A stretch of 63,232 nucleotides of DNA from positions 1 to 63,232 of the forward strand of contig DJYO01000003.1 in NCBI GenBank assembly GCA_002450155.1, given 5' to 3'. A model generated the notes under the pieces. The model was not told the DNA's origin and did no database searches. It was given only the letters and a program-made list of their open reading frames with translations. The position numbers and the translations under genes were made by a program. Origin of the DNA: Mageeibacillus sp. UBA6976 (lineage in GTDB: Bacteria; Bacillota; Clostridia; Saccharofermentanales; Saccharofermentanaceae). Each line of letters opens with the position of its first letter. The first letter of the stretch is position 1. Shown here piece by piece: positions 27,552 through 36,681 of this stretch.

Positions 27552-27581
27552 AATTGTTGGATTAAACCGGTAGGAGAAGTA

Positions 27582-28460
27582 TTACTCCTTGACACCACCT
27601 GCGGATACACCGGAAATGATGTAACGCTGCAGGAAGATGTAGACAACGATGATCGGGAATACAGATGCTGAAAGACCTGTGTAGATCATACCATAGTCTA
27701 CGTAACGGTCACCGTAGAGCTGTGCTACCATGAGCGGGATTGTCTTATCTTCATTCTTGCTCAAGAGGATTGAAGGAGCAAAGAAGTTGTTCCAAGATCC
27801 GAGGAAGCTGAAGATACCCTGTGTAGCGAGAGCCGGAACCATGATCGGGAGGCAGATCCTGTTGAATGTAAAGAACTCGCCTGCGCCGTCGATTCTGGAC
27901 GCTTCAATGATTTCCTTAGAAAGCGATGTATCAAGATACTGCTTAATGAAGAATACTGTTGAAGGTGCTGCGATTGCAGGGAGGATCAGGGGCCACTTTG
28001 TACCGAGGAGGTGCATAGCGCTCATCTCACGATAGAAACCTGTAATGTTTACAGCTGTAGGAACCATCATTACGCCTACGATTACTGCAAAGAGTGCCTT
28101 CTGTCCCTTGAAGCTGTATACGGAAAGTCCGTATGCAGTCATAGCTGAGAAGTAAACTGTAAGTGCAGTAGCAGATGTAGAAATAATGAATGAGTTCAGG
28201 AATCCGACAGGGAAGCTGAATGAAGCTCTTGCCTGAAGGCTGGACCAGTTCGTTATAAGCTGCTTGATACCACCAGGGATCTTAGGCCAAAGCTTGATTC
28301 CGGACTGGATTGAGAATGAATCCCAAGTAGCGTTCATGAACATGAACCAGAACGGAATTACAGCGAGGATCGCGAAGAAGATAACTACTACGTAAACGAG
28401 TGTACTGTAAGCCTTAATCGAAGCTGATTTACTCTTAAGTTTAGGTTCATTATTACTCAT
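27582..28460 (-). CDS. Sugar ABC transporter permease, MalG-like (CUT1)
   Basis: A 292-residue inner-membrane permease with six hydrophobic segments and the EAA loop EIIEASRIDGAGEFFTFNRI, which contacts the ATPase. With the MalF-like partner upstream and the binding protein first in the operon it forms a CUT1 carbohydrate importer. The start overlaps the stop of the partner gene by one base. No ATPase gene is nearby; a shared MsmK/UgpC-type ATPase elsewhere is the usual solution in Firmicutes. Confidence 0.92.
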   Translation of the reverse strand: MSNNEPKLKSKSASIKAYSTLVYVVVIFFAILAVIPFWFMFMNATWDSFSIQSGIKLWPKIPGGIKQLITNWSSLQARASFSFPVGFLNSFIISTSATALTVYFSAMTAYGLSVYSFKGQKALFAVIVGVMMVPTAVNITGFYREMSAMHLLGTKWPLILPAIAAPSTVFFIKQYLDTSLSKEIIEASRIDGAGEFFTFNRICLPIMVPALATQGIFSFLGSWNNFFAPSILLSKNEDKTIPLMVAQLYGDRYVDYGMIYTGLSASVFPIIVVYIFLQRYIISGVSAGGVKE

Positions 28461-30913
28461 TACTTTGTACCTCCCTTCTTCATGATTTTCTTAGCCTTTG
28501 CTGCATCCTTATCTCTCATGATGTAGAAGATAACGATTGAAAGGATAGTTGTAACGATGAACAGGAGCACTGAAACCGCAGAAGCGATACCAACGAGCTT
28601 GACGTCCTGCTTACCGAATGCTGCAGCGTTTACATACATGAGCACTGTACGGATAGAAGGAATCATGACACCGTTGAAGTTAACGAGTGCAGGGTTCATG
28701 TTGAGGTTCTGAGGGATATCGAACATCTGGAGACCACCGATGAGGGAAGTAACCAAGGTGTAGAGGATGATAGGTCTCAGAAGCGGGAGTGTGATCTTTG
28801 TGTAAGTCTGGAATGAGCTTGCACCGTCGAGCTGTGCAGATTCATAGATTGACTCGTTGATCGATGTGATACCAGCAATGAGAACGATCATTGTGTTACC
28901 ATACCACATCCAGAAGTTGATGAAGCAAACGATCAATCTTGTAGCCCAAGGACTTGCAAAGAAGTTGTAACCATCTTCATCACCGAATGCACGTAATACG
29001 AGCTGTGATGCTGAGAGAGCACCACCGGATGAATATGAGAAGAGTCTTCTGAAGAAGATAGCGATTGTAGCTGCTGTGATAACGTTAGGTAAGTACATCA
29101 AAGCCTTCATTGCACTGAGACCCTTGAGGCTGAGCTTAACATCTGTAAACCAAGCTGAGAGGAGGAGTGCGAGGAGGATCTGAGGTATGAAACCGATGAT
29201 CCACATAACAGCTGTTGTAACAAACGCACCTGCTACATAGCTGAATCTTGTCTTGTTGGAGAAGATCTCCTTGTAGTTGTCGAGGCCGATAGAGATGTAC
29301 ATCTTCTTAGCATTTACTTCCTCGAGAACGCCCTTAGGATCGGAGATGATGGACTCATTCTTCTCGATCTCGAGCTCAACCTTTCTCAAGTTGATATATG
29401 CCTTATAAGTATCTGTACCTACAACGGATTCAGGATTCTCGATTCCTGCAGCAATATCTGCTGCGCGAGCTGTGTCATATGCAGCCTGAACATCAGGGAG
29501 CTCTGCCTTAGCATCAGCAATCTTCTCTTCAGCCTTAGCTACACGCTCAGCCTTACGCTGTTCGTCGATCTCGTTGTACTTGTCCATTGTGAGGACGTCA
29601 GCCATTCCGACAGCTGCCTTGTAATCCTTATACTTGCTGATGTCGAACTTGCCTGAGTAAGTAATGTACTTATCGACTTCAACGCCCATACCGATGAGCT
29701 TTGTTCTTGCTCCGAGCTCATAGTAGGAACCGAAGCTTGAGATCTGCATAGCTGCTGCGATCTCAACAGGGTTAGACTCATAAGGAGTCTCTGCGCTTAC
29801 GTAATTGCTATCGTAAACTGCAAGGAAGTTGTTTCCGGTCTGATCGTCGGAAACTACAACTTCTCCACCCTTGATAGTGAGAACCTCAGCGCTGATGATG
29901 CCGGCATCATTGAAATCCTTGATATCAGCATAGAGCTGATCCATGTTATCAGTAAGAGCCTTGGAACCATCAACATAGCTTGCGAGCTCTGAATAAGAGT
30001 TGGAGTTGTTGATCGTATCCTTCCAAACCTCTGCCTTGAGATATGTCTCAACATCAGAGATAAAAGGAACTGCAATAATCGGATCAATACTTGAACCGTC
30101 TTCTGCAGTAATGGAAGGCTTGTTAAGGTTAGAAATCAGATAGTAGAAAGCCGGATCAGCCATAGAAGCTTCGCCGTCTGTGATCGCATCAAAATAATCC
30201 TTGAGGGATGTATAAGATGTCTTTGAGAGGAGATAGTCAATAACTATCTGCTTGTCGCCGCTAAATGTCTCAGAATCAAGACTTGCAACGAATTTGACAT
30301 AATCGTCGCTTGCGATGATCGTCTCAGGTGTAACTGCTGTTGTCTCTTCACCCTCTTCTGCTGTCTCAGCATTAACGATAGCGTCAAGTGCTGTAGCGTA
30401 GGATGCAAGCTTATCAGTAAGTGTGATAGATACATCAGAGAAACCCGATCTCCATGCCTTGATCTCGTCATAGCTTGCCTGGGAAACCTGTCCTACATCC
30501 TTCTGATCAAGAGCAGCCTGAAGTTCAGAAACTGTTGTTGATGAGAAGCCTGCAGAAGGTCCGATGCTTATAATCGCATTCATGCCGTCTTCATCAAGGG
30601 GATGATATCTGTCCGCATAATCCTGTGCTGAGAAGAAGTTTCTGATCTTGTTGTATCCAGCAGAATCGATTCCGATCTTGGAAAGATCGTCATAAACTTC
30701 ATTCAGATCGAGGTAACGGTCGTAATAAACTTCCTTGTTTGCGAAACCCCAGAAACCTGAAGTTGTAGCCTGCATGTTCGCTGTTGAATACCAGAATGTG
30801 GTAAGGAGCGGATAGAGGCTGAAGATGCAGTATGCAATTACAAACGGCGCGACGAAAATATATCCAAAACGGGAATAGCTCATTCCCTTATGGGTTCTGT
30901 TCGTATTTGCCAT
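28460..30913 (-). CDS. Sugar ABC transporter permease, MalF-like, with a ~500-residue extracytoplasmic insertion
   Basis: An 817-residue permease, where typical CUT1 MalF-like proteins have about 300 and E. coli MalF about 510. The first membrane segment is at about 17-40. The normal family sequence resumes only at IGLDNYKEIF (542-551), then five more membrane segments and the EAA loop ESAQLDGASSFQTYTKITLP at about 691-710. The insert (about 45-540) is acidic, helix-rich and includes a likely coiled coil at about 450-530 with many Glu/Lys/Ala. By position it must lie outside the membrane, where MalF has its P2 loop contacting the binding protein. No stop or frameshift interrupts it. Confidence 0.88.
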   Translation of the reverse strand: MANTNRTHKGMSYSRFGYIFVAPFVIAYCIFSLYPLLTTFWYSTANMQATTSGFWGFANKEVYYDRYLDLNEVYDDLSKIGIDSAGYNKIRNFFSAQDYADRYHPLDEDGMNAIISIGPSAGFSSTTVSELQAALDQKDVGQVSQASYDEIKAWRSGFSDVSITLTDKLASYATALDAIVNAETAEEGEETTAVTPETIIASDDYVKFVASLDSETFSGDKQIVIDYLLSKTSYTSLKDYFDAITDGEASMADPAFYYLISNLNKPSITAEDGSSIDPIIAVPFISDVETYLKAEVWKDTINNSNSYSELASYVDGSKALTDNMDQLYADIKDFNDAGIISAEVLTIKGGEVVVSDDQTGNNFLAVYDSNYVSAETPYESNPVEIAAAMQISSFGSYYELGARTKLIGMGVEVDKYITYSGKFDISKYKDYKAAVGMADVLTMDKYNEIDEQRKAERVAKAEEKIADAKAELPDVQAAYDTARAADIAAGIENPESVVGTDTYKAYINLRKVELEIEKNESIISDPKGVLEEVNAKKMYISIGLDNYKEIFSNKTRFSYVAGAFVTTAVMWIIGFIPQILLALLLSAWFTDVKLSLKGLSAMKALMYLPNVITAATIAIFFRRLFSYSSGGALSASQLVLRAFGDEDGYNFFASPWATRLIVCFINFWMWYGNTMIVLIAGITSINESIYESAQLDGASSFQTYTKITLPLLRPIILYTLVTSLIGGLQMFDIPQNLNMNPALVNFNGVMIPSIRTVLMYVNAAAFGKQDVKLVGIASAVSVLLFIVTTILSIVIFYIMRDKDAAKAKKIMKKGGTK

Positions 30914-30981
30914 CTTTGTTACTCTCCAAATTTTGCCAATTGTGAAATTAAGTTGTTGTAATAGTTGTTAATAAAGGAAAT

Positions 30982-31009
30982 GCGGGACAGGGTTTTGTCC
31001 CTGCCCCGC
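30982..31009 (-). promoter_or_regulatory. Intercistronic stem-loop after the binding-protein gene
   Basis: GCGGGGCAGGG pairs with CCCTGTCCCGC (one G-U) on the minus strand, loop ACAAAA. It lies between the sugar-binding protein gene and the MalF-like gene and lacks a proper T tract, so it is more likely an mRNA-protecting or partial-termination hairpin that keeps binding protein in excess over permease. Confidence 0.7.
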
Positions 31010-31045
31010 ACAAGTACCTAGTTAATTATTTAATCCGGTTAAGAA

Positions 31046-32446
31046 TTAGATAATTCCAGCTTCCTCAAGAGCTGCCTCGAACTGTGTCTCAGCATCAGGA
31101 ACAGAAGCGATGTCACCCTGAACGTAAGAATTTACGATTGTGTTGAATGCATCGTTGATAGCCTGATCGTTCTCGCCAACTGTAGAGTTGTCGATTGTTG
31201 TAGCTGCTGCAAGGAGAGCCGGGAGAGGGTTCTGACCACCGAGGTTCTCAACGCCGAATGAATCGTCACCAGCGAGCTCTGTCATGATGGAGATGTTGTT
31301 AACGAACTCGCCGCCCTCAGCCATATCCTGGAGGTTAGCTTCGTCGATAGCGATGTCTCTCATGATCTGAGCAACAGAAGCCTTCATGTCGCAGTATGTG
31401 GATGCCATCATCCATGTACCACCCCAGAAGAAGTTACCAGGAGCTGTTGTGATTCCCCAGTCACCCTTTGTAGGGTTGGAACCATCCTGGAAGCCCATGC
31501 AGAAGTTTAAGAGCCACATAGGTCCCCAATATGTAACAACAGTCTGATTTGCCATGTTTGCGTTCCAAGCATCGCCCCACTGGCTTGTCTGGAATGTGAG
31601 GTCCTCATCATAGAGAGCCTTAGCCATGTCAAAGTAATCTTCCATTACAGGATCGATGTAGAGCTCACCGTCTACGATCCAACCCTGCTCACGTGTGTTG
31701 AGATAAGCTCTCCAAACGTCATCAAGACCGGAAACGATCTTAACTTCGCCGTTAGAAGCTGTGTTTACTTCACGAGCTGATTCAAGGAATGCATCCCATG
31801 TAGCGAACTTAGCTGCGAGCTCGTCAGGATCCTGTGTGCCGAGGTATGTCTCTGCGAGTGTTCTGTTGTAGAAAACACCGCAAGGGCAAGCCTGCCATGC
31901 GAGACCCTTGATTACATTGTCATTGTCTGTAGCGAACTGAAGTGTGTAGTTGTACATTTCAGAAAGCTCATCGTAAGAAATGCCGAGGTCATTGATAGGG
32001 AGAGTGTTGTCAGAGTTCATGTACTTTGAAGCATAGTCTGCATCGCATACAAAGAGGTCAGGTGCATCTTCACCAGAATCAAGAACCTGGTCAAGCTTTG
32101 CCTGATAGCTGTTAGACTCTGTAAGAACAGGATCTCCGATGTCAACCTGAGAATACTTAGCTACGAGACCAGGGAACTCATCGTTCCAGCCGTATACGAG
32201 TACTCCATCGCCCTCATCAGAAACATCAGCAACTGTAAGCTCTGTGAACTCAGAAACCTGAGCCTCAGGAGCCTGAGATTCGGGTGCTGCTGTTGTAGCA
32301 TCAGATGCATCGGGAGCTGCTGTTGTAGCCTCAGAAGCATCAGAAGCTGCAGAAGCGTCAGACTCATTTGTCTTATCGCAAGCTGCAACAACACCAAGAA
32401 CCATTGCCAATGACAATGTCAAAGCAATAATCTTCTTTGTCTTCAT
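31046..32446 (-). CDS. Sugar-binding lipoprotein of a CUT1 ABC transporter
   Basis: A 466-residue extracellular solute-binding protein (family 1). The signal peptide ends in a lipobox (LGVVAAC, Cys23), followed by a low-complexity Ser/Ala/Thr/Asp linker to about residue 65 and then the two-lobed binding domain; the aromatic-rich VVTYWGPMWLL and NFFWGGTWMM segments are typical sugar-contact regions. It delivers its ligand to the two permeases encoded downstream. GAGGAGG precedes the ATG. The sugar is unknown. Confidence 0.93.
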   Translation of the reverse strand: MKTKKIIALTLSLAMVLGVVAACDKTNESDASAASDASEATTAAPDASDATTAAPESQAPEAQVSEFTELTVADVSDEGDGVLVYGWNDEFPGLVAKYSQVDIGDPVLTESNSYQAKLDQVLDSGEDAPDLFVCDADYASKYMNSDNTLPINDLGISYDELSEMYNYTLQFATDNDNVIKGLAWQACPCGVFYNRTLAETYLGTQDPDELAAKFATWDAFLESAREVNTASNGEVKIVSGLDDVWRAYLNTREQGWIVDGELYIDPVMEDYFDMAKALYDEDLTFQTSQWGDAWNANMANQTVVTYWGPMWLLNFCMGFQDGSNPTKGDWGITTAPGNFFWGGTWMMASTYCDMKASVAQIMRDIAIDEANLQDMAEGGEFVNNISIMTELAGDDSFGVENLGGQNPLPALLAAATTIDNSTVGENDQAINDAFNTIVNSYVQGDIASVPDAETQFEAALEEAGII

Positions 32447-32584
32447 TTGTTTTGCCTCCTCATTAATAAGGTTTTATTTTCTGTCCGTTAGGACCAAAGT
32501 TTGCTTGCGCCGAGGCCTTACCCTCACCCGCGATCCGCCTGCCTTAAACACAGAATGTCTAAAAACGCGAATTCTTACAGAAGC

Positions 32585-32613
32585 ATATTACAACAATTTA
32601 CACAGATATGCAA
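32585..32613 (-). promoter_or_regulatory. Promoter of the CUT1 operon
   Basis: On the minus strand a -35-like TTGCAT (32613-32608) and a -10 TAATAT (32590-32585) are 17 bases apart, about 140 bases before the binding-protein start. The -35 lies in one copy of a direct repeat, consistent with control by a DNA-binding regulator. Confidence 0.5.
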
Positions 32614-32631
32614 TCGTTTTTTATGCAATCG
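32607..32631. repeat. Two 10-bp direct repeats overlapping the promoter
   Basis: TATGCAATCG occurs at 32607-32616 and 32622-32631, a period of 15 bases. One copy covers the -35 region of the CUT1 promoter. Likely operator half-sites; the regulator is not in the window. Confidence 0.55.
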
Positions 32632-32675
32632 GTTCAATGCCACACTTTTGAGCTCGAACTTTCCGTGCAAATATC

Positions 32676-33704
32676 CTAATCGATCTGGAATACCAGGGCT
32701 CCGTATCTGTTAAGGAAAGCCCCGTAATCGTTCATATCTATGGTCGTGTGCAGCAACTCTCCGTCTGCCTCGCCATACAATACAGCTGTTGCTATACCTG
32801 AACCGGACTGCTGGGCTGCGATAAAGATACTCTCTATGTCATCAGCCTTGATCTCATCCTTCTCTTCAGCATCAGGGAGTGAATTAACATCTGATGCGAG
32901 CTTGTCCTTGAAAGCCTGCGTCAGTGCCGAAGGGTCTATAGCTATAGTGTTTACATTTATATACTGGCCTGTGAGCATATCGAAGGTAGCGCTGTACACA
33001 TATCTTCCTGCCTGATCATCAGGAGCCGTATATTCGTATGTCATTATTACCGTATAGAGTCTGCCGTTATCGGAGTCGCTGTAGTCGACGCTGACAGAAT
33101 AAGGTTCCTCGGGCAGGAGTCCTGTAAGCTCATACTCGGCCTCAGCCTCGCTGCAAACCCTGCTGTATACGCCGCAGGCTTCCTGATATACGCCGTCTGT
33201 TATAAGGTTTATGGCATTCTGAACTGCTTCGTTGTCTTTATTGGATACAACTCCCCTTATGCCGCTAAAGCCTGCCAGCTCGTCACCGTCTTCAGTAAGG
33301 TAGGTCTCGCCGAACTCCTCGTACTCAACTTTAAAATCAGCTGTTACGGATACTTCGGTAAGTTCCGAGAAATCCACTCTCTCGATCAGGGGCGTAGGAG
33401 AGGGAGTGGGAGTAGGCGTAGATGTGGGCGAAGGTGTAGGGGTTTCTGTCGCTGTAGGCTCAGGAGTGGGAGTTACCGTTACTGTTTCCGCCTTCTGGGT
33501 TTCCTCAGTTTCTTCTGTCTCCTCTGCTTCTGTCTCTTCTGTGTAGCCTGTTATCTGGCCCAGGCCGTCGCCTACTGCATCAAGTCCGCGGCTTAATCCG
33601 TCGTAGTCTACCGCGCATGCACCGATGGCAATGCTGCTCATGAGAACAACACTTACAGCTGCAACAATGCTTCTTTGATCACTAGTCTTAACCATTCTTC
33701 TCAT
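32676..33704 (-). CDS. Secreted DUF3298-like protein with Thr/Pro-rich linker
   Basis: A 342-residue exported protein. A signal peptide (about 1-32) with a possible Cys at its end is followed by a Glu/Thr-rich stretch and a TPTPSPTSTPTPTPSP linker (to about 107). The globular part resembles the DUF3298/DUF4163 domains found in RsiV and PdaC-like proteins: YSVSVDYSDSDNGRLYTVIM, a YVYSATFDMLTGQYINV strand pair and a late DYGAFLNRYGALVF. Function unknown; probably a cell-envelope protein anchored or tethered by the linker. It ends about 230 bases before the CUT1 operon and is transcribed toward it. Confidence 0.7.
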   Translation of the reverse strand: MRRMVKTSDQRSIVAAVSVVLMSSIAIGACAVDYDGLSRGLDAVGDGLGQITGYTEETEAEETEETEETQKAETVTVTPTPEPTATETPTPSPTSTPTPTPSPTPLIERVDFSELTEVSVTADFKVEYEEFGETYLTEDGDELAGFSGIRGVVSNKDNEAVQNAINLITDGVYQEACGVYSRVCSEAEAEYELTGLLPEEPYSVSVDYSDSDNGRLYTVIMTYEYTAPDDQAGRYVYSATFDMLTGQYINVNTIAIDPSALTQAFKDKLASDVNSLPDAEEKDEIKADDIESIFIAAQQSGSGIATAVLYGEADGELLHTTIDMNDYGAFLNRYGALVFQID

Positions 33705-33717
33705 AAGATGCCTTCCT

Positions 33718-34788
33718 TTATTCAGTGATTATCAATTTGCTGTTTCTTCTTACCGCTGAGAACAGGACGCCTGAGGAGCCGCCGCCCTTCCTTATAAGGA
33801 TCTTACCTTTTGATCCTGCAAGATATGCGGCAGCTGTTGCGCCGTCAAATATCTTCTCGGGGGCAAATGTAGGTTCGAGAGGGAGTCTTACCTCCGAGAT
33901 CTGCTTTGAAGACAGGGCCATTATCGAAGCTCCGAATCCGTCTGCTATGGCCTTTATCACTTCGCTGTCCCTTGCTGACTGGGATACTGCTATGGTCCCG
34001 ACTGATGCAGGATCTATGCCGTGGTTTATAAGGGAACTGTTTACTATATCTGCTGCGTACTGGGGGTCCACCTTAGCCTTGAGCTCTATGCCGAGGCATA
34101 CAAGCGGTGGTGTCAGGATCAGTGTCTTGGCCGGCTTTGCTTCAGGCATCTTGGAACAGGTGATAAATACGGCCGGATCAGTATTCGTCTCGGATTCGCA
34201 CTCTATATATGCCCTCATGAGACTTGCCCTTGCTTCAGCCGGGAATACGTTCACCCCGTAAACAAGGCTGTCTAAGACGGGCTCTGCGAGAGATACCGGA
34301 ATGTCTGAATATATGTTGACCTTGCCGCCCTGCTTTATGCGCCTGCTGATCTCGGATAAGAGTCCCTGATCTGAGACCTTCATCGAATAGTTCCTTATGC
34401 AGTATTCAAGATCGGTAACGATCCCTGCTCTGCTGCCAAATGAGGTAAAGCAGGATGGGCCGAATACAGAGGCGATCTGTTTTGCCATATTCTGGCAATC
34501 GTCCGGGAGCATATCTCCGTATCTTAGTACAGATACAAAAGCACCTTCGGGAGAGCAGCATACTACGGGGATCCCTGACATCCTGCTGGATATGGCATCC
34601 GTAAGGATACCGCAGGCTGCTTCAAGCGGCAGGAGCAAAACTATGACCGCATCTGTCTTGCTCTCCGGAACCTCTATCCCCGCAGAGTACAGATCGCCGC
34701 CTGTGATCCATGTGCCTCCGATCTTATCTATCAGCTTACCGCCTGATATCTTGGCACTTTCTGATCTTCCATAACAGAGTAAATACAT
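33718..34788 (-). CDS. Divergent CbiG-like protein (cobalt-precorrin-5A hydrolase family)
   Basis: A 356-residue protein. The N-terminal half (DAVIVLLLPLEAACGILTDA, IPVVCCSPEGAFVSVL) resembles the CbiG N-domain and the last 110 residues (LVCLGIELKAKVDPQYAADI, then SSKQISEV, FDGATAAAYLAGSKGKILIR) resemble CbiG_C. CbiG opens the lactone ring of cobalt-precorrin 5A in anaerobic cobalamin synthesis. However the usual SGHxGGAN loop is missing and no other cobalamin genes are near, so the activity is doubtful. I chose the ATG at 34788 because GGAGG lies 9 bases upstream; a longer frame reaches 34884. Confidence 0.6.
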   Translation of the reverse strand: MYLLCYGRSESAKISGGKLIDKIGGTWITGGDLYSAGIEVPESKTDAVIVLLLPLEAACGILTDAISSRMSGIPVVCCSPEGAFVSVLRYGDMLPDDCQNMAKQIASVFGPSCFTSFGSRAGIVTDLEYCIRNYSMKVSDQGLLSEISRRIKQGGKVNIYSDIPVSLAEPVLDSLVYGVNVFPAEARASLMRAYIECESETNTDPAVFITCSKMPEAKPAKTLILTPPLVCLGIELKAKVDPQYAADIVNSSLINHGIDPASVGTIAVSQSARDSEVIKAIADGFGASIMALSSKQISEVRLPLEPTFAPEKIFDGATAAAYLAGSKGKILIRKGGGSSGVLFSAVRRNSKLIITE

Positions 34789-34839
34789 TAGACATGCCCT
34801 CCGCTTGTCGTAGATAAGACCACAATAACACACTTTGCC

Positions 34840-34880
34840 AAAAATACCGAGGGCACCTCGGAAAATCCGAAGTGCCCTCG
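34840..34880 (-). terminator. Intrinsic terminator of the dus/TMEM198 pair
   Basis: A 14-bp stem on the minus strand (CGAGGGCACTTCGG with CCGAGGTGCCCTCG, one G-U) with a five-base loop, followed by GTATTTTT. It lies about 95 bases after the membrane-protein gene stop and just upstream of the CbiG-like gene. Confidence 0.82.
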
Positions 34881-34974
34881 ACATGGAATAAGGGATAGAT
34901 AAAGAAAATGAACTAATTAAATATGCCCTTAAGCATATAGAAAGATAATAACAAGGAGAAGGGGTTTGGTCAAA

Positions 34975-35604
34975 TCATTTTTTGCTCTTGGTCTTGAGCT
35001 GATGGACAAATCCCAGTACCGTGAATATCAATACGACAACAGCGCCCGCCTGGACCATGCTCCCGGTAAATGAAGACCCCAGGATAACCTGCTCTATGTT
35101 CTGCACAGACTCCCCGGAGAGGAACTGGGTATAAAGGACCGGGGTGAGCACCGAGGATATTATCCTCGCACCCACGAGAGCGGTAAACAGACTTATGGTC
35201 CATTTCTGCGCATAATAGACCGCTATACCTATAAGAGCTCCTGCAGCAAGACCTACGAGCAGAGCTGCAACGCCCTTGCCGGCAGTGATCTCAGAAGCAG
35301 CGCCCCTGTAATCCGAATATATCCACCAGCCGATATATAAAGATGCGGCGATAACCAGCACCTTCAGATAGAGCCAGAAGGCAAGAGAGGCAAAAGCTAC
35401 CGTAAAGAGTATTATGATCACGATCTTAGCTAAAGTAGCATTTTCCGCAAATATCGGTGCAAGCTGCTCGGATACCAAGGATCCTGCAATAAAGCCTATT
35501 GCGCCGCCGATAAGACCCAGGCTCAGCCTGAAGAAGTTATAGCCTGCAAAACAGACAAAGCAGCCGATTGCCACTATGAGCACGGCGATCAGTATATCAG
35601 TCAA
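34975..35604 (-). CDS. TMEM198/DUF4203-like membrane protein
   Basis: A 209-residue protein with seven hydrophobic helices and glycine-rich faces (FRLSLGLIGGAIGFIAGSLV), matching the DUF4203 / TMEM198-like domain of unknown function. The start lies within the last eight bases of the dihydrouridine synthase gene, so the two are co-translated; no functional link is known. Confidence 0.7.
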   Translation of the reverse strand: MTDILIAVLIVAIGCFVCFAGYNFFRLSLGLIGGAIGFIAGSLVSEQLAPIFAENATLAKIVIIILFTVAFASLAFWLYLKVLVIAASLYIGWWIYSDYRGAASEITAGKGVAALLVGLAAGALIGIAVYYAQKWTISLFTALVGARIISSVLTPVLYTQFLSGESVQNIEQVILGSSFTGSMVQAGAVVVLIFTVLGFVHQLKTKSKK

Positions 35605-36604
35605 GCTCTAATACCTCCCTGACTTCATCTACGCTTGTGCATCTGCAAAGTGCGGTCTTGAGCATAGCTGCGCCCTCCATACCCTTAACATAGAAGGGCA
35701 TAACGCTCCTCATCTCTCTTACTGCCACATCTTCGCGCAGATAGCCGGTCCTTCCTATAAGCTCCTCCATAAGAAGCTCCTTACGGATACTATCAGACGG
35801 CGGGGTAAAAGTTTCGCCTGCCATCTCCTTTCTTATCCGTTCAAAGACCATCGGATCTCCTCTTGCTGCCCTGCCTACCATAAGGCCGTCTGCGCCCGTT
35901 TGTTCAAGCATACTTAAAGCGCTCCTGCCGTCTTTGATATCGCCGTTAGCAAAAAACGGTATATCAAAGCTCTTTACCGCTTCTCTCATAACTGCTATCG
36001 CTTCTATATCAGCCTCGCCGGAATACATCTGCGGTCTTGTCCTGCCGTGAACGCAGAGCATGTCGCAGCCTTCGGATGCCACGGCTCTTGCAAGCTCAGG
36101 CACTCCCTTATCCCCGGCTTCAAAACCTGTTCTGGTCTTGACGGTAACCGGGATGTCTCTTCCTATATCTCTTATTGCCTCCTTGCAGGCTCTTACTATC
36201 GATGCCGCAAGCTTCGGATCCGTCATAAGGAAGGATCCCGATCCGGTCTTTACCACCTTGGGCACCGGGCATCCCATATTTATATCGATTATCGAGACTC
36301 CGGTAAGTCTGGGGTCTTTGTCTATTGCAAAGACGGCTTCCCTAAAGTCCACGGGATCCGTACCAAAGAGCTGTATCGCACAGATGCCCTCTTTGTCCGG
36401 GTCTATACGCATGTATCGGAAGGACTTGTCTATGCCGCTGAACCTTATGGATCTGGCACTTGCAAGTTCCGTGGGAGCATAAGAGCTCCCGTATCTTTTG
36501 CACATTATCCTGAATGGCAGGCTCGAAAAGCCCGCCATCGGCGCAAGGCAGACCGGATCCGTCAGTTTTATGCTTCCTATGCAAACTTGTCTCATATAAA
36601 GCAA
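35597..36604 (-). CDS. dusB: tRNA-dihydrouridine synthase
   Basis: A 335-residue FMN-dependent TIM-barrel enzyme that reduces uridines in tRNA. Motifs: LAPMAGFSSLPFR, QLFGTDP, DINMGCPVPKV with the catalytic Cys, VTVKTRTGF, VHGRTRPQMYSG and a late DGLMVGRAARGDP. The DusB subgroup is likely. The start may be TTG at 36604 (AAAGGG seven bases upstream) or ATG at 36595, which has poorer spacing; this affects only three residues. The gene diverges from the G3E GTPase operon. Confidence 0.92.
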   Translation of the reverse strand: MLYMRQVCIGSIKLTDPVCLAPMAGFSSLPFRIMCKRYGSSYAPTELASARSIRFSGIDKSFRYMRIDPDKEGICAIQLFGTDPVDFREAVFAIDKDPRLTGVSIIDINMGCPVPKVVKTGSGSFLMTDPKLAASIVRACKEAIRDIGRDIPVTVKTRTGFEAGDKGVPELARAVASEGCDMLCVHGRTRPQMYSGEADIEAIAVMREAVKSFDIPFFANGDIKDGRSALSMLEQTGADGLMVGRAARGDPMVFERIRKEMAGETFTPPSDSIRKELLMEELIGRTGYLREDVAVREMRSVMPFYVKGMEGAAMLKTALCRCTSVDEVREVLELD

Positions 36605-36623
36605 ATTGTAACCCTTTTTTTAC

Positions 36624-36652
36624 TTGAAATAATAACAATTAGAGGACAAAAT
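36624..36652 (+). promoter_or_regulatory. Possible promoter of the G3E/Trk operon
   Basis: TTGAAA (36624-36629) and CAAAAT (36647-36652) are 17 bases apart, 30 bases before the first ATG. I could not see a convincing Zur-type palindrome in the 77-base divergent gap. Confidence 0.35.
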
Positions 36653-36681
36653 AGTAGTCGTAAATATGAGAGGTATTATAT

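Noticed and set aside
32676..33704. Thr/Pro repeat in the DUF3298-like protein as a DNA repeat element
   Set aside because: It is an in-frame low-complexity linker typical of cell-surface proteins.
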